NCBI RefSeq assembly: GCF_015775515.1
Contig: NZ_CP065383.1
Location: forward strand, 620,001-684,000
DNA from: Atribacter laminatus
GTDB taxonomy: Bacteria > Atribacterota > Atribacteria > Atribacterales > Atribacteraceae
Length of the DNA: 64,000 bases
Direction: 5' to 3'
The notes beneath the pieces are model-generated. The model was not told the origin of the DNA, did not search any database, and saw only the letters and a list, made by a program, of their open reading frames with translations. Position numbers and translations under genes: made by a program. Numbering within the stretch: position 1 is the first letter of the stretch; each line of letters begins with the position of its first letter. This document shows positions 9,240-17,200 of this stretch, in pieces.

Positions 9240-9258
9240 CTCTTTACCTCTCTTCACT

Positions 9259-10230
9259 TTACGTTATTGAAACTCCTCTTAATCCTCTAGAAGCCACTAC
9301 GATAGATAGTACCAATAACAATCCTACGATCAATTGGAGTATTTCTGGGTTTATAAGCGATATATATAAACCTCGATATAGGACCACAAAAGCTAATGTA
9401 CCAAGAATAGTTCTATCTGGTCCCCCACTTCCCCCGGTTAGCAGCGTGCCTCCGAAAACTATTGCCACAAGAGGCATAGTCATAGTATTCATATTTAAAG
9501 ATAATGGTACTGATCCCCCTAAATGTTGAAATTGAATTATAGATCCGATTCCCGTAAATAAGCCACTCATCACAAAAGTTAAAATTTTATACCTATTTAC
9601 ATTTATCCCCGCTAATCGAGCGCCTTCTTCATTTGAACCAATTGCGTAAAGATAGGTACCTATTTTTGTACCCCTCATTAAATATATGGCAATTACAATA
9701 AGAGGAATTGTCCAGAATAATGCGGTAGGAACACGGGGTATCAATTCTCCGGTTAAAAATTCGTAACCCCGAACCATGCGAGGGTATCCACCTGATAAAA
9801 TTGAAGTAAGTCCGGAATAAGCCGCCAATAAGCTCAAAGTTAAAATAAAGGAGGGAACTTTAGCTTTCACTTGGATTGTACCAACCATAAGACCGGTTAA
9901 GAAGCCCAATAATGGATAAATCAGAATTGCAAAGATTCCTAATGAAGGAGTTAAGTGCCAAACGAGCATACCTCCTAACATCCAGATACCAACGTAGGAA
10001 AGATCTAATGAGCCTATGGTAGCAACCATAGAAGGGCCAAGAGCAAATAAAATAATTGTTACAAACTGCCCTAAAATAGATGAGAGGTTCATAGGTGTAA
10101 GAAATCTTTTAGGAAAAATTATTGAAAATCCTGCAATGAGAACAATTAAAAGCGGGATAGAGGGATGAGTTTTAAAGATTCGGGTCCATGCCGGTGGTAT
10201 CGCTTGCTTCCCATTCTGTGCACCGTTCAT
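9259..10230 (-). CDS. Sugar ABC transporter permease (CUT2), first subunit
   Basis: A 323-residue membrane protein of the ribose-type permease family. The first transmembrane segment begins near residue 22 (IPLLIVLIAGFSIIFP). GPSMVATIGSLDLSYVGI and TMPLVAIVFGGTLLTGGSGG are the family landmarks. The start codon ATG 10228-10230 overlaps the TGA of the upstream ATPase (ATGA), which indicates translational coupling. It forms a likely heterodimer with the next gene. Confidence 0.88.
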   Translation of the reverse strand: MNGAQNGKQAIPPAWTRIFKTHPSIPLLIVLIAGFSIIFPKRFLTPMNLSSILGQFVTIILFALGPSMVATIGSLDLSYVGIWMLGGMLVWHLTPSLGIFAILIYPLLGFLTGLMVGTIQVKAKVPSFILTLSLLAAYSGLTSILSGGYPRMVRGYEFLTGELIPRVPTALFWTIPLIVIAIYLMRGTKIGTYLYAIGSNEEGARLAGINVNRYKILTFVMSGLFTGIGSIIQFQHLGGSVPLSLNMNTMTMPLVAIVFGGTLLTGGSGGPDRTILGTLAFVVLYRGLYISLINPEILQLIVGLLLVLSIVVASRGLRGVSIT

Positions 10231-11756
10231 GTTGCTATTACCTCCCTAAACTCCTGATTCCCAAGCACTTTCTGAATTCTTCCTCCCTTTAAAGTAATAA
10301 TTTTATTGCACAATGTTGTATATTCCTTGGGGTCATCACTTACCAAAATTATAGAAACACCCTTCCTTTTCAACTCTAAGAGTGCTTCGAAGATATCCTT
10401 TCTGGCTCCAACATCGATCCCAATGGTTGGATCTTCCAATAAAAGGATATCAGGCCTTCTTTCAAACCACTTTCCCACGGAAATTTTTTGTTTGTTGCCA
10501 CCGCTCAATGATTGACAATCAGTTTCAATGCTTGGGGTTTTGATTTTAAAAGTGTCGACGATTTTTTCTGCCATTTTCTTTTCTGTATTGTAATTTAGGA
10601 CCGGAAACCGCTTCTGTAATATTTTCTCTATATTCACTATCGAGATGTTTTTTCGCACTGTCCAGTTAAAAAATAATTGCTTTTCGGTTTCTCCACAAAA
10701 ATACCCAATCCCCTTTATTAACCGAACATGGGGGAGCTCTCGAGTATCAGCTTTCTTTTCACCTACTATTAAGCTTCCCTTATCATAATTTAATATACCA
10801 GCGATGGTTTTTATAATTTCACTCTTTCCAGATCCAGCTGGACCAAAAAAACCAATACCTTCTCCCTTATGAAGATCAAAGGAAATATCATAATAACTCC
10901 CGTTCCTAGTTAAGTCTTTGGCAGATAAAACAATTTCTTCGTTGGTGTAATCAATGGTTTCATGGGCAGCGGTGTCTTCAATAAAATCTTTTCCAACAAT
11001 AGCTTTGAAAAGATCTTTTTCAGTAACCTCTTCCTCTGATAAATTATAGTGATCTACCAATTCTCCATCTCTTAACACATAAATCCTATCGGTAAATTCT
11101 AGCACTTCATGCATGATGTGAGATACTAATACAAAAGAAGTGGTTTTTTTCATCTTTAAAATATAATTAAACAATTCCTGTCGTTCTTCAAGATTCAATG
11201 GTGCAGTTGGTTCATCGAGAATAATAACTGAAACTGCATCATTATCACCCTGCTCTAATCTAAGGGATAAAATCGCTTTGGCTATCTCGATCATCTTCTG
11301 GGTGGAAGGAGGTAAATCATACATAAAAGTTTCAATATCACAGTCAATATGAAATTCATTTAAAGTTTTCTTGGCAAAAGTTTTCATTTGTTCAATATCT
11401 AATTTCGTGTTGTGAACGTATTTATCCTCATGCCCAAGAAATAAATATTGGTAAACCTTTAAAGCTGGAATAACTCCTTTTTCCTGATAAACGATTCCAA
11501 CCCCACGTTTGGCTGCCTCCTTGGGATTCTTAGGGAAAGTTGTTTTTGTACCAGTATAATACCATTCACCTTGATCAGGCGGATAAACACCAGCAAGAAT
11601 TTTCATTAAGGTGGATTTTCCTGCACCATTTTCCCCTACTACTCCTACAACTTCATTTTTATAAATCCCAATGCTGACATCGCTTAGTGCTTGAACAACC
11701 CCACCAAAGGTTTTATTCACACCTTTCAATTCAACTATTGGAATATCTGTTCTCAT
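10227..11756 (-). CDS. Sugar ABC transporter ATP-binding protein with two NBDs, atypical motifs
   Basis: A 509-residue duplicated ABC ATPase of the CUT2 importer family. NBD1 has Walker A GENGAGKST, an atypical signature LPPSTQKMIEIAKA in place of LSxGQ, and Walker B VIILDEPTAPLN. NBD2 has GPAGSGKSE, signature LSGGNKQK and a Walker B that reads ILLLEDPTIGIDVGA, with the usual Asp-Glu order swapped. It follows the long SBP at 11879-13282 across a 13-bp-stem hairpin and is translationally coupled to the first permease. Family assignment is firm; the odd catalytic residues suggest uneven ATP hydrolysis by the two sites. Confidence 0.88.
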   Translation of the reverse strand: MRTDIPIVELKGVNKTFGGVVQALSDVSIGIYKNEVVGVVGENGAGKSTLMKILAGVYPPDQGEWYYTGTKTTFPKNPKEAAKRGVGIVYQEKGVIPALKVYQYLFLGHEDKYVHNTKLDIEQMKTFAKKTLNEFHIDCDIETFMYDLPPSTQKMIEIAKAILSLRLEQGDNDAVSVIILDEPTAPLNLEERQELFNYILKMKKTTSFVLVSHIMHEVLEFTDRIYVLRDGELVDHYNLSEEEVTEKDLFKAIVGKDFIEDTAAHETIDYTNEEIVLSAKDLTRNGSYYDISFDLHKGEGIGFFGPAGSGKSEIIKTIAGILNYDKGSLIVGEKKADTRELPHVRLIKGIGYFCGETEKQLFFNWTVRKNISIVNIEKILQKRFPVLNYNTEKKMAEKIVDTFKIKTPSIETDCQSLSGGNKQKISVGKWFERRPDILLLEDPTIGIDVGARKDIFEALLELKRKGVSIILVSDDPKEYTTLCNKIITLKGGRIQKVLGNQEFREVIAT

Positions 11757-11802
11757 GTTCTTGCTAATCCATCCTTCCTCAGTTTATCCCTATTCATTCA
11801 AT

Positions 11803-11858
11803 TCGCAGGATAGCCATCTATCCTGTTTTCTAAAATCAACCCGAAGGCTATCCTGCGA
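11803..11858 (-). terminator. Intercistronic hairpin after the SBP gene
   Basis: Inverted repeat with 13-bp perfect arms (TCGCAGGATAGCC at 11803-11815, complement at 11846-11858) and a 30-nt loop, placed between the SBP stop and the ATPase start. In SBP-first importer operons such elements act as 3' mRNA stabilisers or partial terminators that keep SBP levels above the membrane subunits. Confidence 0.6.
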
Positions 11859-11878
11859 GAAAAGCTAAAGCTATACGT

Positions 11879-13282
11879 TTATTTCCATATTGGGTCTACC
11901 TTAAGTTCTGGTGGGAATGTCTTTGCATATTCTTCAGCTTCTTCCCAGGTATCAGCTACGCTGAAATCAAGGAAGTATTCCATAAGTGCTATAACATGTT
12001 TTTTAAATGCGTCTACGCTGCCAAATTTCTCAAGTGATGCCGCATAAATAAAATTGTGTCTTCCAAGTTCTGTCCCTGCTCCAGCATGAATATCAAATTC
12101 TAAACCGAGCTCTTTGCATTTTGAATAAGACATCAATCGGAAGTCATAAGGATATTCAGGCTGTCTATCCTTCATTTTTTTCAATATTTTTTCCAAGTTT
12201 TCTTCGGTCGGACCAACTTTGAAATTCGGATGATCGTCAATTCCGGCAGCTTCAGCTAATTTTTCTAAATCACCGGGTTTTCCGTACACGCTCAATTCTG
12301 GTGCCTGGATCATTTCTTCGGGTAATGGATACCATTCTCCCACACACATATCATAGAGCATCGGAACAAGCCTCCCACCGTAATATGGAATATCAAAACC
12401 ACAGGTGCAGAGGAAATTTCCTTGTAGTATTTCTTCAGCGGTAGTCATTTCCATGTCTCTTGAAGCTGTGAATGGACCAATGTTCAAACCTCGATCCTCA
12501 AGAGCTCTGAGAGCCCCAATGGTTACTGAATCATTGGCGCCCCACAATCCTTCATAATCCTGTCGAACCGCCAAAGCTGCTTCGGCTGCTTTTCGACCAC
12601 CTTCATAATTCCATTCACCCCACTGATGACCTAAAGCCATAATTTCTGGATAGAGTTTCCAAGCCTGAAACACTCCTAAATTGATGAGAGCAGTTGAAAT
12701 GGTTGCATTGGTTGTGCTGGCTTGTATGTGGAGGAATTTTGTTTTGCCGTTATCTCTCATTTTTTGGAATAACAGCACTAAAGGAAGGAAGGTTTGTTCG
12801 TCAGACATGGGCGTATTGTCAATAACCCAGTATGGTCCAAAATCACCAGGGAAGGTTTCGGCAGTTAAACCAAAATAGGTTGCTAAAAACACCTTATTAT
12901 CGTTACATATTTTTGCCAGCTCGGGGATAATCGAAACCGATGGACAATTATAGATAATCGCTTTTGCTCCAGCAGCAATCATACTCTGGGTTTGTTGAAT
13001 CCATTCAGCATCAGATGTCGCCAGTGAGCTACTAAACTGCAAACCAAGCTGCCGGCATGCTTGTTCTATCGATTGCAAAACCATCATTGAATATTCTTGC
13101 GATAAATGGAAGGTGATATGACCAACTAAAAAACTTTCTCCTGGCTCAGCATTTTTGTATTTTTGAGCTAATTCACGTCTCTGGCTTTCTGCATCATCTG
13201 CTGCTAAAGCCATCATACTAAATATCCCAATTATAAACACCAGAACACAAACAACCATGAACTTTTTATTTAACCTTGACAT
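11879..13282 (-). CDS. Sugar ABC transporter substrate-binding protein, long form
   Basis: A 467-residue periplasmic binding protein with a Sec signal peptide (MSRLNKKFMVVCVLVFII, cleavage likely after ALA). ATG 13282 is chosen because AAGGAGGAG lies just upstream; the 13324 start lacks a site. The type-1 periplasmic fold is seen in FLVGHITFHLSQEYSMMVL, MIAAGAKAIIYNCPSVS and LWGANDSVTIGALRAL. The family is usually 300-350 residues. Here about 130 extra residues follow the second lobe, rich in charged and aromatic residues (from about KVGPTEENLEKILKK on), with no obvious known domain. First gene of the 13282-8283 importer operon, immediately after the BMC locus. Confidence 0.82.
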   Translation of the reverse strand: MSRLNKKFMVVCVLVFIIGIFSMMALAADDAESQRRELAQKYKNAEPGESFLVGHITFHLSQEYSMMVLQSIEQACRQLGLQFSSSLATSDAEWIQQTQSMIAAGAKAIIYNCPSVSIIPELAKICNDNKVFLATYFGLTAETFPGDFGPYWVIDNTPMSDEQTFLPLVLLFQKMRDNGKTKFLHIQASTTNATISTALINLGVFQAWKLYPEIMALGHQWGEWNYEGGRKAAEAALAVRQDYEGLWGANDSVTIGALRALEDRGLNIGPFTASRDMEMTTAEEILQGNFLCTCGFDIPYYGGRLVPMLYDMCVGEWYPLPEEMIQAPELSVYGKPGDLEKLAEAAGIDDHPNFKVGPTEENLEKILKKMKDRQPEYPYDFRLMSYSKCKELGLEFDIHAGAGTELGRHNFIYAASLEKFGSVDAFKKHVIALMEYFLDFSVADTWEEAEEYAKTFPPELKVDPIWK

Positions 13283-13460
13283 TGCTCTCCTCCTTAAAAA
13301 TGATAATATCCATTCCAGCCTCAAAAAAGCTACTGAAATGATCGATTAAATTTTTTCTCGAACACATTTTTTAGAAACACATAACTTTTTAATCCTTTAA
13401 AAACTTTCAAAATCATTTCCCCCTATCTCATCCATCACCTCCAATTATTATTTTTAAGTC

Positions 13461-14522
13461 TCATAATTCTGGTTGAAACATCACCTTGGTAAATACTTCC
13501 TTTTTATAGAACATCATTTCGAACACTGATTGGCAATCCTCCAAACGAACTCGATGGCTGATAAGTGGTTTTACTCGTATTTTCCCGTTATTCATAAATT
13601 TTAAAGCGCTTTCCCATTCATTGATGGGGAGAGGCGCAATTGAAGAATTCCAGGATCCCAAAATAATTAATTCTCCTCTTAAAATGGCATTCAGTGCCTG
13701 GTTGGGGAGGATGAGGTCATCATAGGATATTCCGCAATATACCACTTTACCCATTTTGCTCACCGATAGTACCGCTTGAGGTTGGGTAAACTTACTTCCG
13801 GCTAATTCAATGGCAACATCGACACCCTTTCCCCCAGTATAATCCTGAATGGCTTTAACCGCATCGGTTGTTTTCCCGTTAATGGTTAAATCCGCACCTA
13901 AAGTTTTGGCTAAATTTAGTTTTTCGTCAAAAATATCTACTGCAACAACATTGGTACAACCTAAGTTTTTTAGCCATTGAACTGCCACAAAACCAATTGC
14001 TCCCAATCCAAAAACCACAGCTGATTGACCTGCTTCCACACCGGCTTTCCGAACTGCATGTAATGCCACACTTACCGGATCGGTCATAGCTCCCATCTCA
14101 TAATCAACATTTTCCGGAAGCTTTAAAACATTCCTCTCGTTGACCAAGATGTATTCAGCCATTGCCCCAGGTATACGAGAACCATAATATTCATAATCGT
14201 CACAAAGGGTATATTCTCCAATTCGGCAATAATCACATTGGCCACAAGGAACTAAAGGCATAATCGTTACACGATCAGCCACTTTAGTCGTTTTAACGTC
14301 TAACCCAATTTCAACGACTTCACCGGCAAATTCATGACCGATGATGATCGGCATTTTATGAGCTCCCTTTACCATAACCCTGGCAATATCTGATCCACAA
14401 ACTCCGCAAGCATGAACTTTTATTAAGACATCATGTGGGTTTTGAACGACAGGAATTTCAGTATTTACACACTCCAGATGACCAGGTGATACCAAAGTCA
14501 CCGCTCGCATGGAAGACTTCAT
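13461..14522 (-). CDS. Zinc-dependent alcohol/polyol-phosphate dehydrogenase of the BMC locus
   Basis: A 353-residue MDR dehydrogenase. It carries the catalytic zinc motif CGVCGSDIARV, GHEFAGEVVEIG, a structural zinc cluster CGQCDYCRIGEYTLC and the Rossmann motif VVFGLGAIGFVAVQW. The closest broad group is galactitol-1-phosphate/sorbitol dehydrogenase. It begins 25 bases after pduL behind GAGGAGG and is the last gene of the BMC cluster. It could regenerate NAD+ by reducing acetaldehyde (or another aldehyde) to an alcohol, or oxidise a polyol feeding the pathway. No encapsulation-type N-terminal helix is visible. Confidence 0.83.
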   Translation of the reverse strand: MKSSMRAVTLVSPGHLECVNTEIPVVQNPHDVLIKVHACGVCGSDIARVMVKGAHKMPIIIGHEFAGEVVEIGLDVKTTKVADRVTIMPLVPCGQCDYCRIGEYTLCDDYEYYGSRIPGAMAEYILVNERNVLKLPENVDYEMGAMTDPVSVALHAVRKAGVEAGQSAVVFGLGAIGFVAVQWLKNLGCTNVVAVDIFDEKLNLAKTLGADLTINGKTTDAVKAIQDYTGGKGVDVAIELAGSKFTQPQAVLSVSKMGKVVYCGISYDDLILPNQALNAILRGELIILGSWNSSIAPLPINEWESALKFMNNGKIRVKPLISHRVRLEDCQSVFEMMFYKKEVFTKVMFQPEL

Positions 14523-14546
14523 TATAAAACCTCCTCTTTATCTCTT

Positions 14547-15221
14547 TCACTTGAATAGTATTCGGCAGTAAGTTGTTCCTTGAACATTCGCTGCATTGGC
14601 TTCTTCAATGTCAATATGAAAAGCCAGCTTACATTTATTCGATACTCGAATAATTACATCTTTAAAAATTACTCCATTTTCCCCTTCGGTTTCCACTTTC
14701 ACTCGTTGATTATCTTTTACTTGGTATTTTTCCGCATCTTCTGGTGTCATATGGATATGTCGTGCAGCACGTATGGCTCCCTCTGGGAGATTTATTGCTC
14801 CCTTTGGACCTATCATAGTTATAGATTGAGAGCCTACTACATCCCCTGATAAACGGGTTGGAAGACTTACTCCTAAGGTATAACCATCGGTCACCGTTAA
14901 CTCAGCCTGGTTATAAGCTCTCACTGGACCGACAATTCTGACATTTTCAATCATTCTCATTTTAGAACTCACTAAGGTTACCTTTTCATCACTAGCAAAC
15001 TCACCTGGTTGGGATATATCTCGAACCTTAGTTAGCTGATAATTCTGGCCAAATAAAGCATCTAAGGCTTCTCGGGTTAAGTGTACATGACGATTGGAAA
15101 CCTCAACTGGGATAGTATAATCTTGATTTGATGTTAACCCAGCGTCAGCTAAATATTTATAGACTGTTTCGGTTATAATTTCGGTTAATAATTGGTTTTT
15201 ATCTCGGTTTTTTTCTTCCAT
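14547..15221 (-). CDS. pduL: PduL-type phosphotransacylase (phosphate acyltransferase) of the BMC
   Basis: A 224-residue PduL-family enzyme, which converts acyl-CoA plus phosphate to acyl-phosphate and CoA, recycling CoA inside microcompartments. Diagnostic motifs are VEVSNRHVHLT (metal-binding HxH), VRIVGPVRAYNQAELT and AIRAARHIHMTPEDA. A 25-residue amphipathic N-terminal helix (KNQLLTEIITETVYKYL) precedes the catalytic domain and resembles a BMC encapsulation peptide. The gene lies 15 bases after deoC. The start has an AAAGGA with a somewhat long spacer. Acetyl-CoA is the expected substrate if DeoC makes acetaldehyde. Confidence 0.92.
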   Translation of the reverse strand: MEEKNRDKNQLLTEIITETVYKYLADAGLTSNQDYTIPVEVSNRHVHLTREALDALFGQNYQLTKVRDISQPGEFASDEKVTLVSSKMRMIENVRIVGPVRAYNQAELTVTDGYTLGVSLPTRLSGDVVGSQSITMIGPKGAINLPEGAIRAARHIHMTPEDAEKYQVKDNQRVKVETEGENGVIFKDVIIRVSNKCKLAFHIDIEEANAANVQGTTYCRILFK

Positions 15222-15236
15222 AAAATTTTAAATCCT

Positions 15237-16025
15237 TTAACCATTAACAATTTTTACACCCGAACTTGTTCCCAGTCGAGTTGCTCCAGCTGCAATCATG
15301 GCTTTGGCTTCTTCAAAATTATGAATTCCACCAGCTGCTTTGATTCCCATTTTGGGTCCTACTGTTCTTCTCATGAGAGCAACATCGTGAACTGTTGCAC
15401 CTCCACCTGCAAAGCCAGTAGATGTTTTAACAAAATTATATCCAATTTTTTTGGCTAATTGACAGGCAATAACTTTTTCATCGTCAGTTAAAAGAAAGGT
15501 TTCAATAATAGCTTTAGTTATTGTTGTTTGCCGACAAGCCCTCTTGATTGCTCGGAGGTCATCTTCCACCATTTTTATGTTTCCTGATTTCATAGCACCG
15601 ATATTAATTACCATATCAATCTCATGAGCTCCATCTTCAATGGCCTGTCTCGTTTCATAGGCTTTACTTTTTGGGTCATTCGCTCCTAATGGAAAACCCA
15701 CAACAGTGCATACTTTAACTCCAGTACCTCGAAGCTTTTTAGCACAATAGCCAACCCAGTATGGTTGAATACAAACTGAACAAAAATGATACTGGATAGC
15801 CTCCTGACAAAGCTGATCAATCTGGCTTTGTTTGGCATCTGGCTTTAAAAGGGTATGATCAATATAAGGAGCTAAATCCATAGGAGAATTGATAATTATT
15901 CCACTCTCATATTCAGAGACGGTTCCTTTGCCCTTAATAACAGGAGCTTCTTTCGTATGAGTTATCTCATTGAACCTCTTAATGACTTCTTGAGTTATTT
16001 TCGTAATCAGTTCTTCCTGGTTCAT
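15237..16025 (-). CDS. deoC: Deoxyribose-phosphate aldolase with BMC targeting extension
   Basis: A 262-residue class I aldolase that reversibly cleaves 2-deoxyribose-5-phosphate to glyceraldehyde-3-phosphate and acetaldehyde. The Schiff-base lysine is K200 in [13 protein letters not shown]; the accessory Lys is K229 in GIKAAGG and the Asp is D137 in EIDMVINIG. The catalytic domain starts near residue 50 ([15 protein letters not shown]). Ahead of it lie an amphipathic helix (residues 1-20) and a linker, as in enzymes packaged in microcompartments, and standard DeoC proteins of 220-250 residues lack this. It lies between rpiB-like and pduL genes. Location in the BMC is inferred from the extension and context. 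Confidence 0.93.
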   Translation of the reverse strand: MNQEELITKITQEVIKRFNEITHTKEAPVIKGKGTVSEYESGIIINSPMDLAPYIDHTLLKPDAKQSQIDQLCQEAIQYHFCSVCIQPYWVGYCAKKLRGTGVKVCTVVGFPLGANDPKSKAYETRQAIEDGAHEIDMVINIGAMKSGNIKMVEDDLRAIKRACRQTTITKAIIETFLLTDDEKVIACQLAKKIGYNFVKTSTGFAGGGATVHDVALMRRTVGPKMGIKAAGGIHNFEEAKAMIAAGATRLGTSSGVKIVNG

Positions 16026-16056
16026 AATGAACTCCTTAAATAGAGTTTTTTAAAGT

Positions 16057-16623
16057 TTATAAATATTTTTTTTCAACTTCCATCATTTTATTAATTCTTT
16101 TCCAATGCCTTCCACCAGCAAATCTGGTTTCGAGCCAAACTTTTACCATTTCATAAATTTGCTCAATAGAGTGAAGAGGACCGCCCAAAGTAAGCAAATT
16201 TGCATCATTATGTTCACGGCTATTCACAATGGTTTTTAAATCGTAACACATAGCCGCTCGAATTCCCCTCACTTTATTACATACCATACATGACCCTATT
16301 CCTGCTCCATCAATCATTATCCCTCTTTCGCAATCCCCATTTTTAACTTTTAATGCAACTTTGAGAGCAAAATCAGGATAGTCAACACTCTCGGTATTAT
16401 ATGTTCCAACATCAGTTACTCGATAACCTAATTCTTTTAAAAAAACTATCAACTTTTCTTTTGATTCGAATCCTCCATGATCGGACCCAATTGCTATACG
16501 TAACACTTTATCTTTGGTATTTAAAGGGAGAGTGTCTGGTTGATTGGTAACGGTAGAAGAATATAAACCATTAACTACGTTGTTCAAGATACGAATAGAG
16601 TTTTCCGAATCTTTTTTCATCAT
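16057..16623 (-). CDS. RpiB/LacAB-family sugar-phosphate isomerase of the BMC, N-terminally extended
   Basis: A 188-residue protein with an RpiB fold from about residue 40. Motifs are IAIGSDHGGFESKE, VDYPDFALKVALKV and SREHNDANLLTLGG (His138 matching the ring-opening His99 of E. coli RpiB). The loop that carries the catalytic Cys66 in E. coli (CGTG) reads IDGAGIGSCMV, so Asp105 replaces the Cys, with Cys112 and Cys115 nearby. Residues 1-25 could form an encapsulation helix. Start ATG 16623 overlaps the stop of the BMC-P gene upstream. It probably isomerises the aldose/ketose phosphate used by DeoC; substrate not proven. Confidence 0.86.
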   Translation of the reverse strand: MMKKDSENSIRILNNVVNGLYSSTVTNQPDTLPLNTKDKVLRIAIGSDHGGFESKEKLIVFLKELGYRVTDVGTYNTESVDYPDFALKVALKVKNGDCERGIMIDGAGIGSCMVCNKVRGIRAAMCYDLKTIVNSREHNDANLLTLGGPLHSIEQIYEMVKVWLETRFAGGRHWKRINKMMEVEKKYL

Positions 16624-16904
16624 TTCTCTCCTCTTTTATCGGTTTGTATTTCATCAACAATACCCACGATAATTGAACGAATTGGGGCAGTTGTATTTTC
16701 AAGAACTGTACGCGCTGAGTTCCCTTCATCCATTACCAATACGATATCTCCCACTCCAGCTTGAACAGTATCAAGCGCTAAAAGGCTTTTTCCTTTTGGT
16801 TTCTCTTCAATATCAACCGGTTTAACTAACAACAATTTGAAACCTTTAAATATATCTAATTTCATTGTTGAAACGACTTGTCCAATTACCTTCGCTAAAA
16901 TCAT
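16620..16904 (-). CDS. BMC-P shell vertex protein (EutN/CcmL family), copy 1
   Basis: A 94-residue pentameric vertex protein of the EutN/CcmL family, which caps the corners of a microcompartment shell. Family features are the N-terminal MILAKVIGQVVSTMK, the internal LLALDTVQAGVGDIVLVMDEG and SARTVLENTTAPIRSIIVGIVDEI. Length is typical. It overlaps the next gene (rpiB-like) and is overlapped by the preceding BMC-P gene, so three genes are translationally coupled. Confidence 0.93.
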   Translation of the reverse strand: MILAKVIGQVVSTMKLDIFKGFKLLLVKPVDIEEKPKGKSLLALDTVQAGVGDIVLVMDEGNSARTVLENTTAPIRSIIVGIVDEIQTDKRGEK

Positions 16905-17179
16905 TTTGTATCTTCCTCAGTATATAAATTATCAATAATACCCATTACCGTTAAATCGGATGGATTAAACCAATTGGTTAAACCCAGGGCAGCTTCTCTG
17001 CCTCCTTCATAAAAAACTATATCATTTAAGCCTGCTTGAACTGCATCACATGCAACAACCGGAGTTCCTTCTTCCTTTAGAGTTTCATTCAGTGGTTGTA
17101 TTAACAACAGTTTAATCCCATTTAACGAATCCACTTTTTGGTCACAAACCACTGTTCCAATAACCTTTCCTATCTTCAT
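16901..17179 (-). CDS. BMC-P shell vertex protein (EutN/CcmL family), copy 2
   Basis: A 92-residue EutN/CcmL-family protein. It starts MKIGKVIGTVVCDQKVD and keeps VVACDAVQAGLNDIVFYEGG and LTVMGIIDNLY. It is clearly divergent from copies 1, 3 and 4 (for example GREAALGLTNWF replaces the SSAR region), so it is a specialised paralogue. It lies 21 bases after the aldehyde dehydrogenase gene and overlaps copy 1 by four bases. Confidence 0.92.
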   Translation of the reverse strand: MKIGKVIGTVVCDQKVDSLNGIKLLLIQPLNETLKEEGTPVVACDAVQAGLNDIVFYEGGREAALGLTNWFNPSDLTVMGIIDNLYTEEDTK

Positions 17180-17200
17180 ATTACTCCCTCTGATTTCCGA

